A stretch of 64,000 nucleotides of DNA from positions 186,001 through 250,000 of the forward strand of contig NZ_CANKZA010000003.1 of assembly GCF_947488465.1 (NCBI RefSeq). The letters are read 5' to 3'. Both the position numbers and the translations under genes were made by a program. Positions within the stretch are counted from its first letter, which is position 1. Each line of letters opens with the position of its first letter. This stretch comes from an uncultured Microbacterium sp. GTDB taxonomy: Bacteria; Actinomycetota; Actinomycetes; Actinomycetales; Microbacteriaceae. A model generated the notes under the pieces. That model was not told the origin of the DNA, searched no databases, and was given only the letters and a program-made list of their open reading frames with translations. Below are positions 34,020-44,937 of this stretch, piece by piece.

Positions 34020-35117
34020 ATGGCGGAGAACACGAAGATGGTTCATGTGTGGCAGGGCGTCATGCGCGAGTATGCCGACCGGCTGGGCGTCACCGACGCA
34101 TCCACCGTCGTCACCCTGGGGGAGGGCGGCACGCCGCTCATCCCGGCGGCATCGCTGTCGCAGATGTCGGGCGCCGACGTCTACATCAAGTTCGAGGGAA
34201 TGAACCCGACCGGCTCCTTCAAGGACCGTGGCATGACGGTCGCGCTCTCGCGCGCGGTCGAGCACGGAGCGAAGGCCGTCATCTGCGCCTCGACCGGCAA
34301 CACGTCGGCGTCGGCTGCGGCCTATGCCGCGCACGCCGGCATCACGGCTGCCGTTCTCGTGCCCGAGGGCAAGATCGCGATGGGCAAGCTCAGCCAGGCC
34401 GTCATCCACGGCGGGCGTCTCATCCAGGTGCGCGGCAACTTCGACGATTGCCTCGAGATCGCGCGCGAGCTGGCCGAGCACTATCCGGTACACCTGGTGA
34501 ACTCGGTCAACCCCGACCGCATCGAGGGTCAGAAGACCGCCGCCTACGAGGTCGTCTCACAGCTCGGCGACGCGCCGGACTTCCACTTCATCCCGGTCGG
34601 CAACGCCGGCAACTACACGGCGTACTCCCGCGGCTACCGGGAAGAGGTCGCGCGCGGCGTGTCGAGCACCGTGCCGCGGATGTTCGGCTTCCAGGCCGAG
34701 GGGTCGGCTCCCCTTGTCCGCGGTGAGATCGTGCGCAACCCGGAGACGATCGCTTCGGCGATCCGCATCGGCAACCCGGCCTCGTGGGAGCTGGCCCTCG
34801 AGGCGCGCGACGCGACCGACGGCTGGTTCGGCGCAATCGACGACACCCGCATCCTCGCTGCGCAGAAGCTGCTCGCCGGCACCGTCGGCGTCTTCGTCGA
34901 ACCGGCCTCGGCGATCAGTGTCGCAGGGCTGCTCGACCGCGCCGAGGCCGGAGTCATCCCCGCCGGCTCGAAGGTCGTGCTGACCGTCACCGGCCACGGG
35001 CTGAAGGACCCCCAGTGGGCCCTGCGCAACGCGGACGGCTCGGAAGTGGCCCCCACGGTCGTCGACGCGTCGACCAGCGAGGTCGCCGCCGTTCTCGAGC
35101 TCGCTCCCCAGGCATGA
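34020..35117 (+). CDS. thrC: Threonine synthase
   Basis: The 365-residue fold-type-II PLP enzyme has the Schiff-base Lys in [11 protein letters not shown], the [15 protein letters not shown] phosphate-binding loop, and the second loop [15 protein letters not shown]. It converts O-phosphohomoserine to threonine. GAAGGAGA lies upstream of the ATG. The stop overlaps the thrB start (ATGA), matching the shared pathway step. Confidence 0.97.
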   Translation: MAENTKMVHVWQGVMREYADRLGVTDASTVVTLGEGGTPLIPAASLSQMSGADVYIKFEGMNPTGSFKDRGMTVALSRAVEHGAKAVICASTGNTSASAAAYAAHAGITAAVLVPEGKIAMGKLSQAVIHGGRLIQVRGNFDDCLEIARELAEHYPVHLVNSVNPDRIEGQKTAAYEVVSQLGDAPDFHFIPVGNAGNYTAYSRGYREEVARGVSSTVPRMFGFQAEGSAPLVRGEIVRNPETIASAIRIGNPASWELALEARDATDGWFGAIDDTRILAAQKLLAGTVGVFVEPASAISVAGLLDRAEAGVIPAGSKVVLTVTGHGLKDPQWALRNADGSEVAPTVVDASTSEVAAVLELAPQA

Positions 35118-36070
35118 CCACGAGCGAGGCAACGGGCCTGCCCGAGCCGGTCACCGTTCGCGTGCCCGCGACGAGCGCGAACCTCGGTCCCGGATTCGAC
35201 ACGCTCGGCCTCGCGCTCAGCTCGTACGACGACCTGACGGTCACTCAGCTCTCGGAGCCGGGGCTGGAGATCGTCGTCTCGGGTGAGGGAGCCGCCGACG
35301 TTCCCACCGACGCGTCGCACCTCGTCGTGCGCGCGATGGCGTATGCCTTCGAATCGGTCGGGCGGACGCTCCCGGGCATCCGTCTTGAGGCGCACAACAC
35401 GATCCCGCACGGACGGGGCATGGGCTCGTCCGGTGCGGCCGTCGTCGCGGGTCTTCTGGCAGCGAAGGGCTTGCTCGCCGGCGAGGTTGATTTCGACGAC
35501 GCCACTCTGCTCCGTGTGGCGACCGAGATGGAAGGTCACCCCGACAACGTGGCCCCCGCGTTGTTCGGCGGGCTCACGATCGCGTGGATGGACGAGTCCG
35601 GACCGCAGCACAAGAAGTTGCTCGTGCACCGCGGTGTCTCGCCCGTCGTGTTCGTCCCGGAGTTCACGATGTCGACCTCGGTTGCGCGCGGCCTCGCACC
35701 CCTCCAGGTGACGAGAGAGGATGCCGTTTTCAACGTCTCGCGATCGGCCCTGCTGATTGCGGCGCTCACCCAGAGCCCGGAACTCCTGATGGCGGCGACC
35801 GAAGACAAGCTGCACCAGTCCTACCGCGCGCACGCGATGCCGGCGACCGATCACCTGGTGCGCGCCCTGCGTGCCGAGGGCTTCGCGGCCGTCGTCTCGG
35901 GGGCGGGGCCGAGTGTGCTCGTGCTCGCCGATGGTCCCGGTCAGCGCCTGGCCGCCGCGGAGCTTGCGGCATCCGTCACCGACACCCCGTGGGAGGCCCG
36001 CATGCTGGCCGTCGACGTCCGGGGTGGTACAGTGAGGGACTATCCGGAGGGTTCCACGCTTCGCGCGTGA
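35114..36070 (+). CDS. thrB: Homoserine kinase
   Basis: The 318-residue GHMP kinase has the N-terminal [19 protein letters not shown], the ATP-binding [16 protein letters not shown], and the C-terminal [14 protein letters not shown] motif. It phosphorylates homoserine for ThrC. It is the last gene of the aspartate-family operon. A TACAGT within its 3' end (about 36028) could be a promoter for the downstream rho gene. Confidence 0.97.
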   Translation: MTTSEATGLPEPVTVRVPATSANLGPGFDTLGLALSSYDDLTVTQLSEPGLEIVVSGEGAADVPTDASHLVVRAMAYAFESVGRTLPGIRLEAHNTIPHGRGMGSSGAAVVAGLLAAKGLLAGEVDFDDATLLRVATEMEGHPDNVAPALFGGLTIAWMDESGPQHKKLLVHRGVSPVVFVPEFTMSTSVARGLAPLQVTREDAVFNVSRSALLIAALTQSPELLMAATEDKLHQSYRAHAMPATDHLVRALRAEGFAAVVSGAGPSVLVLADGPGQRLAAAELAASVTDTPWEARMLAVDVRGGTVRDYPEGSTLRA

Positions 36071-36229
36071 ATCTGGCCTCCGTCGCAATCTGCGAACCCC
36101 TGCATCACCCCCCGTCGCGCCGCCATCCGATATCCGTCTCGGATTCACGATGTCTGCACGGGACTACGCGCCTGTCGTGGACGGCGCACGATGCAGTTGC
36201 CCTGTCCACGTTCTACTGAAGGAGAACTC

Positions 36230-38266
36230 ATGGAGTCCCTCTCCGAGACCCAGACCGAAGAAAACCAGATCGTCGGCGAGGATGCCGCGGCCCAGAACGT
36301 CGCCGCCGAAGCCCCCGCCACCGAAGAAGCGCCCGTCGAGGAGGCTCCCGTCGCTGAGGAGGCCCCCGTCGCCGAGGAGGCTCCCGCTGAGGAGGCTCCC
36401 GCCGCCGACGCATCCGTCCAGGAAACTCCCGTCGAGGCGCCTGCTGACGAGGCGCCTGCTGACGAGGCGCCTGCTGACGAGGCGCCTGCTGACGAGGCGC
36501 CTGCTGACGAGGTTCCCGCCGCTGACGAGGCTCCCGCCGAGAAGCCGGCCGCTGCCGTGAAGGCGCCCCGCAAGCGCGCGCCGCGTCGCGCCAAGAGCTC
36601 CGACGTGCCCGCCGCGGACGCCGCCCCCGTCGAGGCAGCCTCCGCCGACGCGCCGGCATCCGACCAGTCAGCTGCCGACGTCGCACCTGCTGCAGACGAC
36701 GCACCCGCGTCCGACGCCGCGCCTGCAGAAGAGGCCGCGTCCGCTGAGGCGACGCCCGCCGTCGACAACGCGCCGTCGACCGATGAGCAGTCCGCCACCG
36801 AGGGTGAGGCCTCGACCGACGGCCCGGCGCCCGCCGAGGGTGAGACCAGTGGTCGGTCGCGCGGCCGCAGCCGCAGCCGTAGCCGCAACCGCAACGGCAA
36901 CGCCCAGAACGCTCAGAACGGCAACGCCCAGAACGCGCCCGCCGCGCAGAACCAGCCCGCTGCGGCCGCCGACGACAAGACGGACGACGACGACCAGCCC
37001 CAGAGTGGCGGTCGTGGTCGTCAGCGCCCGGCCAAGCGTCGCGGCCAGAACGGTCCGACCGACGAGTTCGACACCGAGATCGGCGAGGACGACGTCCTCA
37101 TCCCGATCGCCGGCATTTTGGATGTCCTCGACAACTACGCGTTCGTGCGCACGACCGGCTACCTCCCCGGTACCAGCGACGTGTACGTATCGCTCGGTCA
37201 GGTCAAGAAGTACAACCTGCGCAAGGGTGACGCCGTCGTCGGTTCGATCAAGCAGCCCCGCGAGGGTGAGCAGTCCAGCCGCCAGAAGTACAACGCGCTC
37301 GTCAAGGTCGACTCGGTCAACGGTCTGTCCGTCGAGGATGCCGCCGGCCGCGTCGAGTTCGGCGAGCTCACCCCGCTCTACCCCCAAGAGCGTCTGCGCC
37401 TGGAGACGGGTTCGGAGAAGCTGACCCAGCGCATCATCGATCTCGTCGCCCCGATCGGCAAGGGCCAGCGCGGACTCATCGTCGCGCCGCCGAAGGCCGG
37501 CAAGACGATCGTCCTGCAGCAGATCGCGAACGCGATCGCGACGAACAACCCCGAGGTCCACCTCATGGTCGTCCTCGTCGACGAGCGGCCCGAAGAGGTC
37601 ACCGACATGCAGCGCACGGTCAAGGGTGAGGTCATCGCCTCGACGTTCGACCGTCCCGCCGAGGACCACACGACGGTCGCCGAGCTCGCCATCGAGCGCG
37701 CCAAGCGTCTCGTCGAGCTCGGTCGTGACGTCGTCGTGCTGCTCGACTCGATCACGCGCCTCGGCCGCGCCTACAACATCTCGGCCCCGACCTCGGGCCG
37801 CGTGCTCACGGGTGGCGTCGACGCGTCGGCGCTCTACCCGCCGAAGCGCTTCTTCGGCGCGGCGCGCAACATCGAGAACGGTGGATCGCTCACGATCCTC
37901 GCCACGGCGCTCGTAGAGACCGGCTCCAAGATGGACGACGTGATCTTCGAAGAGTTCAAGGGCACGGGCAACAGCGAGCTGCGCCTGTCGCGTCAGCTGG
38001 CCGACAAGCGCATCTTCCCCGCCGTCGACGTCAACGCATCGTCCACGCGTCGCGAAGAGATGCTGCTCAGCGCCGACGAGGTCAAGATCACCTGGAAGCT
38101 GCGTCGCGCCCTCGCCGGTCTCGACCCGCAGCAGGCGCTCGAAGTCGTCCTCGGCAAGCTGAAGGAGACCTCGAGCAACGTCGAGTTCCTCGTGCAGATG
38201 CAGAAGTCGATGCCCGCACCCGCCGCCGGTGGGCACAGCCACGGGCACGAGAACAGCATCCGCTGA
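36230..38266 (+). CDS. rho: Transcription termination factor Rho with long actinobacterial insert
   Basis: The 678-residue protein has a core of about 410 residues typical of Rho: an OB-fold RNA-binding domain ([13 protein letters not shown]), Walker A PPKAGKT near residue 422, Walker [17 protein letters not shown], and the R-loop region. The first 250 residues are an Ala/Glu/Pro-rich acidic stretch with a five-copy EAPAD repeat, then an Arg/Asn/Gln-rich basic stretch, as in other Actinobacteria, where such inserts bind RNA. AAGGAG precedes the ATG. No Rho-N domain is obvious here. Confidence 0.96.
   Translation: MESLSETQTEENQIVGEDAAAQNVAAEAPATEEAPVEEAPVAEEAPVAEEAPAEEAPAADASVQETPVEAPADEAPADEAPADEAPADEAPADEVPAADEAPAEKPAAAVKAPRKRAPRRAKSSDVPAADAAPVEAASADAPASDQSAADVAPAADDAPASDAAPAEEAASAEATPAVDNAPSTDEQSATEGEASTDGPAPAEGETSGRSRGRSRSRSRNRNGNAQNAQNGNAQNAPAAQNQPAAAADDKTDDDDQPQSGGRGRQRPAKRRGQNGPTDEFDTEIGEDDVLIPIAGILDVLDNYAFVRTTGYLPGTSDVYVSLGQVKKYNLRKGDAVVGSIKQPREGEQSSRQKYNALVKVDSVNGLSVEDAAGRVEFGELTPLYPQERLRLETGSEKLTQRIIDLVAPIGKGQRGLIVAPPKAGKTIVLQQIANAIATNNPEVHLMVVLVDERPEEVTDMQRTVKGEVIASTFDRPAEDHTTVAELAIERAKRLVELGRDVVVLLDSITRLGRAYNISAPTSGRVLTGGVDASALYPPKRFFGAARNIENGGSLTILATALVETGSKMDDVIFEEFKGTGNSELRLSRQLADKRIFPAVDVNASSTRREEMLLSADEVKITWKLRRALAGLDPQQALEVVLGKLKETSSNVEFLVQMQKSMPAPAAGGHSHGHENSIR
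36434..36508 (+). repeat. Five perfect 15-bp tandem repeats inside rho
   Basis: The unit GAGGCGCCTGCTGAC occurs five times without change and encodes Glu-Ala-Pro-Ala-Asp. Surrounding variants keep the amino-acid pattern but not the bases. Perfect conservation suggests recent expansion by slippage or recombination; copy-number changes would stay in frame. Confidence 0.9.
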
Positions 38267-38271
38267 TCGAC

Positions 38272-39348
38272 GTGTTCGAGTCCGTCAAGGGACTGATCGA
38301 CGAGCACCGCGCCGTTCAGGAGGAGCTCTCCGATCCGGCGCTGCACGCCGACGCCCGGCGTGCCAAGCGTGTCAACCGTCGCTACGCCGAGCTCAGTCGG
38401 ATCGTCGCCGCCTACGATGCGTGGGTGGCGGCCTCTGACGACCTCGAGGCGGCGCGCGAACTCGCCCGCGAAGACGATGCCTTCGCGGCGGAGGTGCCGT
38501 CCCTCGAGGAACATCGTGCCGCGGCGCAGGAGCGCCTGCGGCGTCTGCTGATCCCGCGGGATCCGGACGACGCCCGCGACGTGATCATGGAGATCAAGGG
38601 CGGCGAGGGCGGTGCCGAGTCGGCGCTGTTCGCCGCGGATCTGCTCCGGATGTACCTGCAGTACGCGGCATCCAAGGGATGGAAGACAGAGCTCCTCGAG
38701 CGCAACGAATCCGACCTCGGCGGTTACAAGGATGTCCAGGTCGCGATCAAGGGATCCTCCACTGATCCTGCGCAGGGCGTCTGGGCGCACCTGAAGTACG
38801 AGGGCGGTGTGCACCGCGTCCAGCGGGTGCCGGCGACCGAGTCTCAGGGCCGCATCCACACGTCGACGACGGGCGTGCTCGTCTTTCCCGAGGTCGACGA
38901 GCCCGAAGAAGTCCAGATCGACCCGAACGATCTGAAGATCGATGTGTTCCGCTCGTCCGGCCCGGGTGGACAGTCCGTCAACACGACCGACTCGGCCGTG
39001 CGCATCACACACCTGCCGACCGGGATCGTCGTGTCGATGCAGAACGAGAAGAGCCAGCTGCAGAACCGCGAGGCCGGCATGCGTGTGTTGCGTGCGCGGA
39101 TCCTCGCCAAGCAGCAGGAAGAGTTGGATGCTGCGGCATCCGATGCCCGGCGCTCGCAGATCCGTGGGATGGATCGCTCCGAGCGGATCCGCACGTACAA
39201 CTTCCCGGAGAACCGCATCGCCGACCACCGCACCGGCTACAAGGCGTACAACCTCGATCAGGTGATGGACGGCGCGCTCGAGCCGATCATCCAGTCCGCG
39301 ATCAGCGCCGACGAAGAGGCCCAGCTCGCGGCACTCGCCGCAGACTGA
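38272..39348 (+). CDS. prfA: Peptide chain release factor 1
   Basis: The 358-residue protein has the RF1 codon-recognition tripeptide PAT in [18 protein letters not shown], reading UAG and UAA, and the catalytic GGQ at residues 232 to 234 in [17 protein letters not shown]. It begins with GTG 5 nt after the rho stop. prmC, which methylates the GGQ Gln, usually follows directly; here the inverted cys cluster separates them. Confidence 0.97.
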   Translation: MFESVKGLIDEHRAVQEELSDPALHADARRAKRVNRRYAELSRIVAAYDAWVAASDDLEAARELAREDDAFAAEVPSLEEHRAAAQERLRRLLIPRDPDDARDVIMEIKGGEGGAESALFAADLLRMYLQYAASKGWKTELLERNESDLGGYKDVQVAIKGSSTDPAQGVWAHLKYEGGVHRVQRVPATESQGRIHTSTTGVLVFPEVDEPEEVQIDPNDLKIDVFRSSGPGGQSVNTTDSAVRITHLPTGIVVSMQNEKSQLQNREAGMRVLRARILAKQQEELDAAASDARRSQIRGMDRSERIRTYNFPENRIADHRTGYKAYNLDQVMDGALEPIIQSAISADEEAQLAALAAD

Positions 39349-39472
39349 CATCTGCGCGCTGATCGGGCCGCCGCGCGCGAGGTTCCCGCGCGGCGTGAGC
39401 GCGGGGTTCATCCAGCTGAGATCGCGGCATCCGTCTCGGGATGCCGTGTATTGCGCCGTCTGACCCTTTGCA

Positions 39473-39564
39473 TGTCCCACTTACGGCGCTGCGTGTCCCA
39501 CTAACGGCGGAGAATGTCCCACATTCGGTCGTTCTGACCGGCGTAAACCGACCATAAGTGGGAC
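39473..39564. repeat. Second cluster of TGTCCCAC repeats
   Basis: TGTCCCACTTACGG (39473), TGTCCCACTAACGG (39494) and TGTCCCACATTCGG (39515) occur in direct orientation about 21 bp apart. An inverted CCATAAGTGGGACC lies at 39553 to 39566. The word matches the element at 15569. It marks the junction between prfA and the inverted cys cluster. A separate CGGCATCC/GGATGCCG hairpin (39425 to 39446) may terminate prfA. Confidence 0.65.
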
Positions 39565-39567
39565 CGG

Positions 39568-40137
39568 TCAGATGAAGTACTCGGGCGCAGTCAAGATGCT
39601 CCGGGTGTCCTCGCCGGTGGTCCGGGGGCGGGCCTTGGCGGGCACGCCCACGAGCACGGAGTCCTCGGGCGCATCGCGGGTGACGACCGCGTTCGCGCCG
39701 ATGACGGACCCCGCGCCGATCGTGATCGGCCCGAGGATCTTCGCGCCGGAGCCGACGGCCACTCCGTTGCCGAGGGTCGGATGCCGTTTCCCGCCCTCGC
39801 GGGTGCGTCCGCCCAGGGTGACCCCGTGGTACAGCATCACGTCGTCGCCGACTTCGGCGGTTTCGCCGATGACAACGCCCATCCCGTGGTCGATGAAGAA
39901 GCGGCGTCCGATCGTCGCACCGGGGTGGATCTCCACTCCGGTGAGCCATCGGGTCAGTTGCGACAGCGCCCGCGCGGGGAAGCGCAACCCGCGCTCCCAC
40001 AGGAGGTGCGCGACCCGGTAGGACCAGATCGCGTGGAGGCCGGAGTACAGCACCGCGATCTCCAGCCCGCTGCGGGCGGCCGGATCGCGGAGCTTGGCAG
40101 CGGCGAGGTCTTCGCGGAGGCGGGAGAAGGCGCTCAT
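39568..40137 (-). CDS. cysE: Serine O-acetyltransferase
   Basis: The 189-residue protein is the short CysE type: an N-terminal helical region and a left-handed beta-helix with hexapeptide repeats ([20 protein letters not shown], then [20 protein letters not shown]). The active-site His residues lie in IDHG and YHG. It acetylates serine to O-acetylserine, the substrate of CysK. Its ATG overlaps the stop of the upstream cysK copy. Confidence 0.95.
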   Translation of the reverse strand: MSAFSRLREDLAAAKLRDPAARSGLEIAVLYSGLHAIWSYRVAHLLWERGLRFPARALSQLTRWLTGVEIHPGATIGRRFFIDHGMGVVIGETAEVGDDVMLYHGVTLGGRTREGGKRHPTLGNGVAVGSGAKILGPITIGAGSVIGANAVVTRDAPEDSVLVGVPAKARPRTTGEDTRSILTAPEYFI

Positions 40138-41084
40138 GCGGCACCCTCCTCATCGCGAAGGTGGGCGTACAGTGCAGTCGACAAATAGCGCTCCCCGGCA
40201 TCCGGCACGATCACGACGATTCTCTTCCCGGTCGATTCGGGTCGGCCAGCGATCTCGAGCGCTGCCCAGACGGCTGCTCCCGCCGACATCCCCGCCAGGA
40301 TCCCCTCACGCGTCGCGAGGTCGCGTGCGACGCGGATCGCATCGTCGAACTCCACATCGAAGATCTCGTCGACGACGGAGCGGTCGAGGACCTCGGGGAC
40401 GAAGTTGGGGCCGATGCCCTGGATGCGGTGTCCGCCGGCTCGCCCTTCGGTCAGCACGGGGGAGTCCTTCGGCTCGACGAGGGCGACTTTCAACGCGGGG
40501 TTCTTGGCCTTGAGCGCCTGGCCCACTCCGGTGATCGTCCCGCCTGTGCCGGAACCCGCGACGAACCAGTCGAGCTGTCCGTCGGTGTCCCGCCAGATCT
40601 CCTCGGCTGTGGTCTGCCGATGGATCGCGGCGTTCGCGTCGTGCTCGAACTGATGCGCGAGGACCGCGCCGGGAGTCTCGGCAACGATCCGGTGTGCCGC
40701 ATCCACCGCCTCCGTCATGCCCTTGTGCGGATTCGTGAGCACGAGCTCCGCGCCATAGGCCTTCAGGAGCGTCCGGCGCTCCTTCGACATCGACGCCGGC
40801 ATGGTGAGGATCACGCGGTATCCCCGCGCCGCGCCGATGAGCGCCAGCGCGATGCCCGTGTTGCCGCTCGTGGACTCGACGATCGTCCCGCCGGGTCGGA
40901 GCTGCCCGGACTTCTCCGCCGCCTCGATGAGTGCGAACCCGAGACGATCCTTGACGGAGCCGCCGGGGTTGTAGAACTCCAGCTTGGCGAGGACGTCGGC
41001 ACCCACCCCGTCGGTCAGGGCATTGATGCGAACCAGCGGGGTGTCGCCGAACGCCGTGGTGATATCGGGGTGGATGCCCGCCAC
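40134..41084 (-). CDS. cysK: Cysteine synthase, second tandem copy
   Basis: The 316-residue PLP enzyme has the cofactor Lys in GSVKDRLG, the substrate loop [11 protein letters not shown], and the phosphate-binding loop [12 protein letters not shown]. It makes cysteine from O-acetylserine and sulphide. The GTG at 41084 follows the stop of the first cysK copy by 1 nt. The two copies are clearly homologous along their whole length but not identical, so this is an old duplication; the copies may differ in sulphur donor. Confidence 0.94.
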   Translation of the reverse strand: MAGIHPDITTAFGDTPLVRINALTDGVGADVLAKLEFYNPGGSVKDRLGFALIEAAEKSGQLRPGGTIVESTSGNTGIALALIGAARGYRVILTMPASMSKERRTLLKAYGAELVLTNPHKGMTEAVDAAHRIVAETPGAVLAHQFEHDANAAIHRQTTAEEIWRDTDGQLDWFVAGSGTGGTITGVGQALKAKNPALKVALVEPKDSPVLTEGRAGGHRIQGIGPNFVPEVLDRSVVDEIFDVEFDDAIRVARDLATREGILAGMSAGAAVWAALEIAGRPESTGKRIVVIVPDAGERYLSTALYAHLRDEEGAA

Positions 41085-41085
41085 G

Positions 41086-42021
41086 TCAGTCGCGGAGGTG
41101 CTCGTAGAGCGCCGTCGACAGGTACCGCTCACCGAAGGAGGGCACGATCACGACGATGTTCTTGCCCTCCGACTCGGGACGCGCGGCGACCTCGAGTGCG
41201 GCCCAGATCGCGGCGCCGGAGGAGATTCCGACGAGGATTCCCTCCTTCGTCGCCACCTCGCGCGCGACGCGGATCGCGTCGTCGAAGGACACGTCCTGCA
41301 CCTCGTCGATGACCGACTGGTCGAGGATCGGCGGGATGAAGTTCGGGCCGATGCCCTGGATCTTGTGTGGACCCGGCGTTCCGGTCGTCAGCAGGGGGGA
41401 GTCGGCCGGCTCGACAGCGACGACCTGCACGCCCGGCACGCGCTCCTTGAGTACCTGGCCGACGCCGGTGATCGTGCCGCCGGTGCCGATGCCGGCGACG
41501 AAATAGCCGATCTGGCCGTCGGTGTCGCGAAGGATCTCTTCGGCCGTGGTCTTGCGGTGGATCTCGACGTTGGCCTGGTTGGCGAACTGCTGCGCCAGGA
41601 CGGCGCCCGGCGTGGCGGCGGCGATCTCTTCGGCTTTGGCGACGGCGCCCTTCATACCGAGCGCAGGTTCGGTGAGGATGAGTTCCGCACCGTAGGCCTT
41701 CAGAAGCAGGCGACGCTCGATCGACATCGACGACGGCATCGTCAGGATGACCTTGTAGCCTCGGGCGGCTCCCACCATCGCCAGCGCGATGCCGGTGTTA
41801 CCGCTCGTGCCCTCGACGATCGTGCCGCCGGGCTGCAGTGCGCCGGACGCTTCGGCCGCGTCGACGATCGCGATCCCGAGGCGGTCCTTGACGGAGGAAG
41901 CGGGGTTATAGAACTCGAGCTTGGCGAGCACCGTGCCCGGCAGTCCTTCGCTGATGCGATTCAGACGGACCAAGGGGGTGTTGCCGAACGCGCTCGTGAT
42001 GTCGGGGTGAATGCCGGACAT
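41086..42021 (-). CDS. cysK: Cysteine synthase, first tandem copy
   Basis: The 311-residue O-acetylserine sulphhydrylase has [10 protein letters not shown] with the PLP Lys, [11 protein letters not shown], and [15 protein letters not shown] 42021 has AAAGG about 7 nt upstream. It heads a three-gene minus-strand operon with a second cysK and cysE, so cysteine synthesis is coded as a unit. The operon sits between prfA and prmC, which are normally adjacent. Confidence 0.95.
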   Translation of the reverse strand: MSGIHPDITSAFGNTPLVRLNRISEGLPGTVLAKLEFYNPASSVKDRLGIAIVDAAEASGALQPGGTIVEGTSGNTGIALAMVGAARGYKVILTMPSSMSIERRLLLKAYGAELILTEPALGMKGAVAKAEEIAAATPGAVLAQQFANQANVEIHRKTTAEEILRDTDGQIGYFVAGIGTGGTITGVGQVLKERVPGVQVVAVEPADSPLLTTGTPGPHKIQGIGPNFIPPILDQSVIDEVQDVSFDDAIRVAREVATKEGILVGISSGAAIWAALEVAARPESEGKNIVVIVPSFGERYLSTALYEHLRD

Positions 42022-42117
42022 GGGTCTGCCTTTCATACGGGAGTCGTTCCAGCCTAATTCGGCCTGCACCACCCGGGCCGAATGTGACGAATCAACACGG
42101 CTAGGCTGAGGGGACCC

Positions 42118-42999
42118 ATGACCGCCGTGCCCGACTCCCGTGCGCCCGAGGCCCTTTCCGAGCTGTTGCGCCGCGCCTCCGCGATCCTAGCCGCCGCCGG
42201 CGTGACCACGCCGGACGCAGATGCCGAACTGCTCGCCGCCCACGTGTTCGGGCAGAGCAGGGGAGAACTGGCCGCAGCGGCGTTCCGTGGTGACGCCGCC
42301 CCGGCGGAGACGCCGGAGTTCGAGGCGTTGGTGGCGCGCCGCGCTGCGCGTGAACCCCTCCAGCACCTCACCGGCCGTGCCCCGTTCCGGCACCTGGAAC
42401 TGCGGGTCGGGCCCGGGGTGTTCGTGCCGCGGCCCGAAACCGAGATGGTCGCCCAGCTGGCCATCGACGCACTCCGTGCGATGCCGGGCGATGCGCCGAT
42501 CGCCGTCGACCTCGGTACCGGGTCGGGCGCCCTCGCGCTCGCGATGGCGACCGAAGTGCCGCACGCCGAGGTCCACGCCGCGGAGAACGCGGTGGATGCC
42601 TTCGTCTGGGCGAAGGAGAACTTCGCCGAGCATGCTCCGCACGCACGCCTCGCCTTCATCGACCTTGCCGCTGCGTTCCCGGAGCTCGACGGCAGGGTCT
42701 CGGTCGTCGTGTCGAACCCGCCGTACGTTCCGGATGCCGCCATCCCGCGTGACCCGGAAGTGCGGTTCTGGGACCCCCCGACCGCGCTCTACGGTGGCGC
42801 CGATGGACTCGACGTCGTGCGCGTGCTCTCGGGGGTGGCTCGGCGGCTCCTCCATCCGGGCGGAACGCTCGTGATCGAGCACGGGGAGTGGCAGGGCGCG
42901 CCGATCCGCGACCTGCTCACGGCGGACGGGTGGCGCGCCGCGGCCACGCATCCGGATCTGACCACCCGCGACCGCGCAACGACGGCGATCCGGCCCTGA
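42118..42999 (+). CDS. prmC: Release factor glutamine methyltransferase
   Basis: The 293-residue protein has an N-terminal helical domain and an SAM-dependent methyltransferase domain. Motif I is [15 protein letters not shown], and the substrate Gln-binding NPPY is in [13 protein letters not shown] (Asn200). It methylates the GGQ glutamine of RF1 and RF2. TAGGCT lies 10 nt before the ATG. The divergent cysK gene lies 96 bp upstream. Confidence 0.96.
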   Translation: MTAVPDSRAPEALSELLRRASAILAAAGVTTPDADAELLAAHVFGQSRGELAAAAFRGDAAPAETPEFEALVARRAAREPLQHLTGRAPFRHLELRVGPGVFVPRPETEMVAQLAIDALRAMPGDAPIAVDLGTGSGALALAMATEVPHAEVHAAENAVDAFVWAKENFAEHAPHARLAFIDLAAAFPELDGRVSVVVSNPPYVPDAAIPRDPEVRFWDPPTALYGGADGLDVVRVLSGVARRLLHPGGTLVIEHGEWQGAPIRDLLTADGWRAAATHPDLTTRDRATTAIRP

Positions 43000-43039
43000 C
43001 GCGGGAGCCTGCGGCGCTCCGCCGTAGAATGGACGCGCC

Positions 43040-43768
43040 ATGTCCTCCCTCTTCGATTGCCGCGATCCCGAGCAGCTCCTGCCCGGAATGCGCCAGGCCC
43101 GTCAGGCCATCGGTCGTGGCGAGCTGATCGTGATGCCCACCGACACGGTGTACGGCGTTGCGGCCGACGCGTTCAGCGCGTCCGCTGTCGCCCGGTTGCT
43201 GACGGCGAAAGGGCGTGGACGCCAATCGCCGCCGCCGGTGCTGGTGGCGGGGCTGGCGACTGCTCGCGCCCTGGTGGCCGAGGTTCCCGAACCCATCGAA
43301 CGGCTCGTCGAGGAGTTTTGGCCCGGGGGGCTCACCATCGTGCTGCCGGCCCAGCCGTCGCTCTCCTGGGATCTGGGAGAGACGAACGGTACGGTCGCCA
43401 TCCGGATGCCGGCCGAGCGCATTGCGCTCGAACTGCTCGAAGAGTGTGGACCGCTGGCGGTGTCCAGCGCCAACCTGACCGGTAAATCGGCGGCGATCGA
43501 CATCGACGGCGCGCGCGACATGCTCGGAGACAGCGTCGCGGTCTACCTCGACGGCGGCATGTCGACGACGGGCATCGCCTCCACGATCATCGACGCGACC
43601 GGACTCGTCGGTCCCGCCGAGGAGCCACGACGAGTGCGCGTGCTCCGCGATGGTGCCGTCTCGCGCGCGGCCCTGCGCACCATTCTCGGCGATCTTCTCG
43701 AGCCCGACCCGGACCACTTGCACGAAGGTCATGGCGCTCAGCCCGGGGTCGCCGGCGGACCGGCGTGA
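43040..43768 (+). CDS. L-threonylcarbamoyladenylate synthase (TsaC/YwlC/Sua5)
   Basis: The 242-residue YrdC-fold protein has the lysine/serine nucleotide-binding features GELIVMPTDTVYGVAADAF, LTAKGRGRQSPPPVLV, and PLAVSSANLTGKSAA. It makes threonylcarbamoyl-AMP for the t6A37 tRNA modification. The C-terminal extension is shorter than in Sua5. TAGAAT lies 9 nt before the ATG. It overlaps the wecA-like gene by 4 nt. Confidence 0.94.
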   Translation: MSSLFDCRDPEQLLPGMRQARQAIGRGELIVMPTDTVYGVAADAFSASAVARLLTAKGRGRQSPPPVLVAGLATARALVAEVPEPIERLVEEFWPGGLTIVLPAQPSLSWDLGETNGTVAIRMPAERIALELLEECGPLAVSSANLTGKSAAIDIDGARDMLGDSVAVYLDGGMSTTGIASTIIDATGLVGPAEEPRRVRVLRDGAVSRAALRTILGDLLEPDPDHLHEGHGAQPGVAGGPA

Positions 43769-44937
43769 CCTTCTACCTGTTCACCGTCATCCTGACGGCC
43801 GTCGCGACCCTGGCCTTCACCTGGATCGTGTGGCGGGTGGGCATGCGGTACAAGATCTACCCGGAGATCCGCGAACGCGACGTCCACACGACGCCGAAGC
43901 CCCGCATCGGCGGCGTCGGCATGTTCCTCGGTGTGCTCGCGGCGTTCGCGCTGTCATCACAGGTGCCGTACTTCGACATCATCTGGACCGATCCGGCTGT
44001 CAATTGGTCGATCATCGGTGCCTGCCTGCTGATCGTGATCGTCGGTGTGGCTGATGACCTGTGGGATCTCGACTGGATGATCAAGCTCGGTGCCCAGTTC
44101 CTCGCGGCGGGGATCGTGGTCGGGTTCGGCGGCATCCAGATCTACGCCATCCCCCTGGGCGTCCAGGTGATCGTGTCGAGTTGGGTGAGTTTCGCGCTTT
44201 CGGTGCTCGCGATCGTGATCGTCATGAATGCCGTGAACTTCATCGACGGGCTCGACGGGCTGGTCGCCGGCGTTGCGCTCATCGCCAACGGTGTCTTCTT
44301 CGTCTACACCTACCTGGTGCTGCGTGACCTGGGGTCCTCGAGTTACTCGGATCTCGCGCCGTTCATCGCGATCGTGCTGATCGGCGTGTGCATCGGCTTC
44401 CTGCCGCTCAACTGGAATCCGGCAAAACTCTTCATGGGTGATTCCGGTGCGCTCCTGATCGGTCTGCTCATGGGCGCGTCGGCGATCGCGGTCACCGGCA
44501 GCCTCGATCCCGGTCTCCTCGGCGACAACGATGTGTTCGGCCGTTCGCAGCTGCTCGGTGCCTTCATCCCGATCCTGCTTCCGGTCGTCGTCGTGCTGTT
44601 GCCGTTGCTCGATTTCGGCATGGCCATCGTCCGCCGCATGGCGCGCGGGAAGTCGCCCTTCTCGCCCGACCGGAAGCACCTGCACCACCGGATGCTCGAC
44701 ATGGGGCACAGCGACCGCGACGCCGTGCTGATCTTCTACGCGTGGACCTCCATCGTGAGCCTCGGCGTCTTGCTGATGTACATCGGCACGACCGAGGAAT
44801 GGCCCGGCGATTACGTGCTGGGCGTCGCCTATCTTGTGCTCGGTGCGGCGGCCTGCCTGGTCGTCACGCTCCTTCCCTCTAGGGCGACGCCGCCTTCGCC
44901 GGCCGCGGTGCCCGCTTCGATCGAACAGAGAGTCTGA
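43765..44937 (+). CDS. wecA: Undecaprenyl-phosphate GlcNAc-1-phosphate transferase-like membrane enzyme
   Basis: The 390-residue polyprenyl-phosphate sugar-1-phosphate transferase has about eleven helices, the DDLWDLDWMIKL Asp pair, NAVNFIDGLDGLVAG, FMGDSGALLIG, and HLHHRMLDMGHS typical of the WecA/TagO branch rather than MraY. It starts a polyprenyl-linked glycan at the cytoplasmic face. It overlaps the upstream gene and the next one by a few bases, so it belongs to the same transcript leading into the atp operon. Confidence 0.93.
   Translation: MTFYLFTVILTAVATLAFTWIVWRVGMRYKIYPEIRERDVHTTPKPRIGGVGMFLGVLAAFALSSQVPYFDIIWTDPAVNWSIIGACLLIVIVGVADDLWDLDWMIKLGAQFLAAGIVVGFGGIQIYAIPLGVQVIVSSWVSFALSVLAIVIVMNAVNFIDGLDGLVAGVALIANGVFFVYTYLVLRDLGSSSYSDLAPFIAIVLIGVCIGFLPLNWNPAKLFMGDSGALLIGLLMGASAIAVTGSLDPGLLGDNDVFGRSQLLGAFIPILLPVVVVLLPLLDFGMAIVRRMARGKSPFSPDRKHLHHRMLDMGHSDRDAVLIFYAWTSIVSLGVLLMYIGTTEEWPGDYVLGVAYLVLGAAACLVVTLLPSRATPPSPAAVPASIEQRV

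Noticed and set aside
36434..39564. CRISPR array
   Set aside because: The 15-bp repeats in rho have no spacers, and the TGTCCCAC copies are too short and irregular; no cas gene is present.
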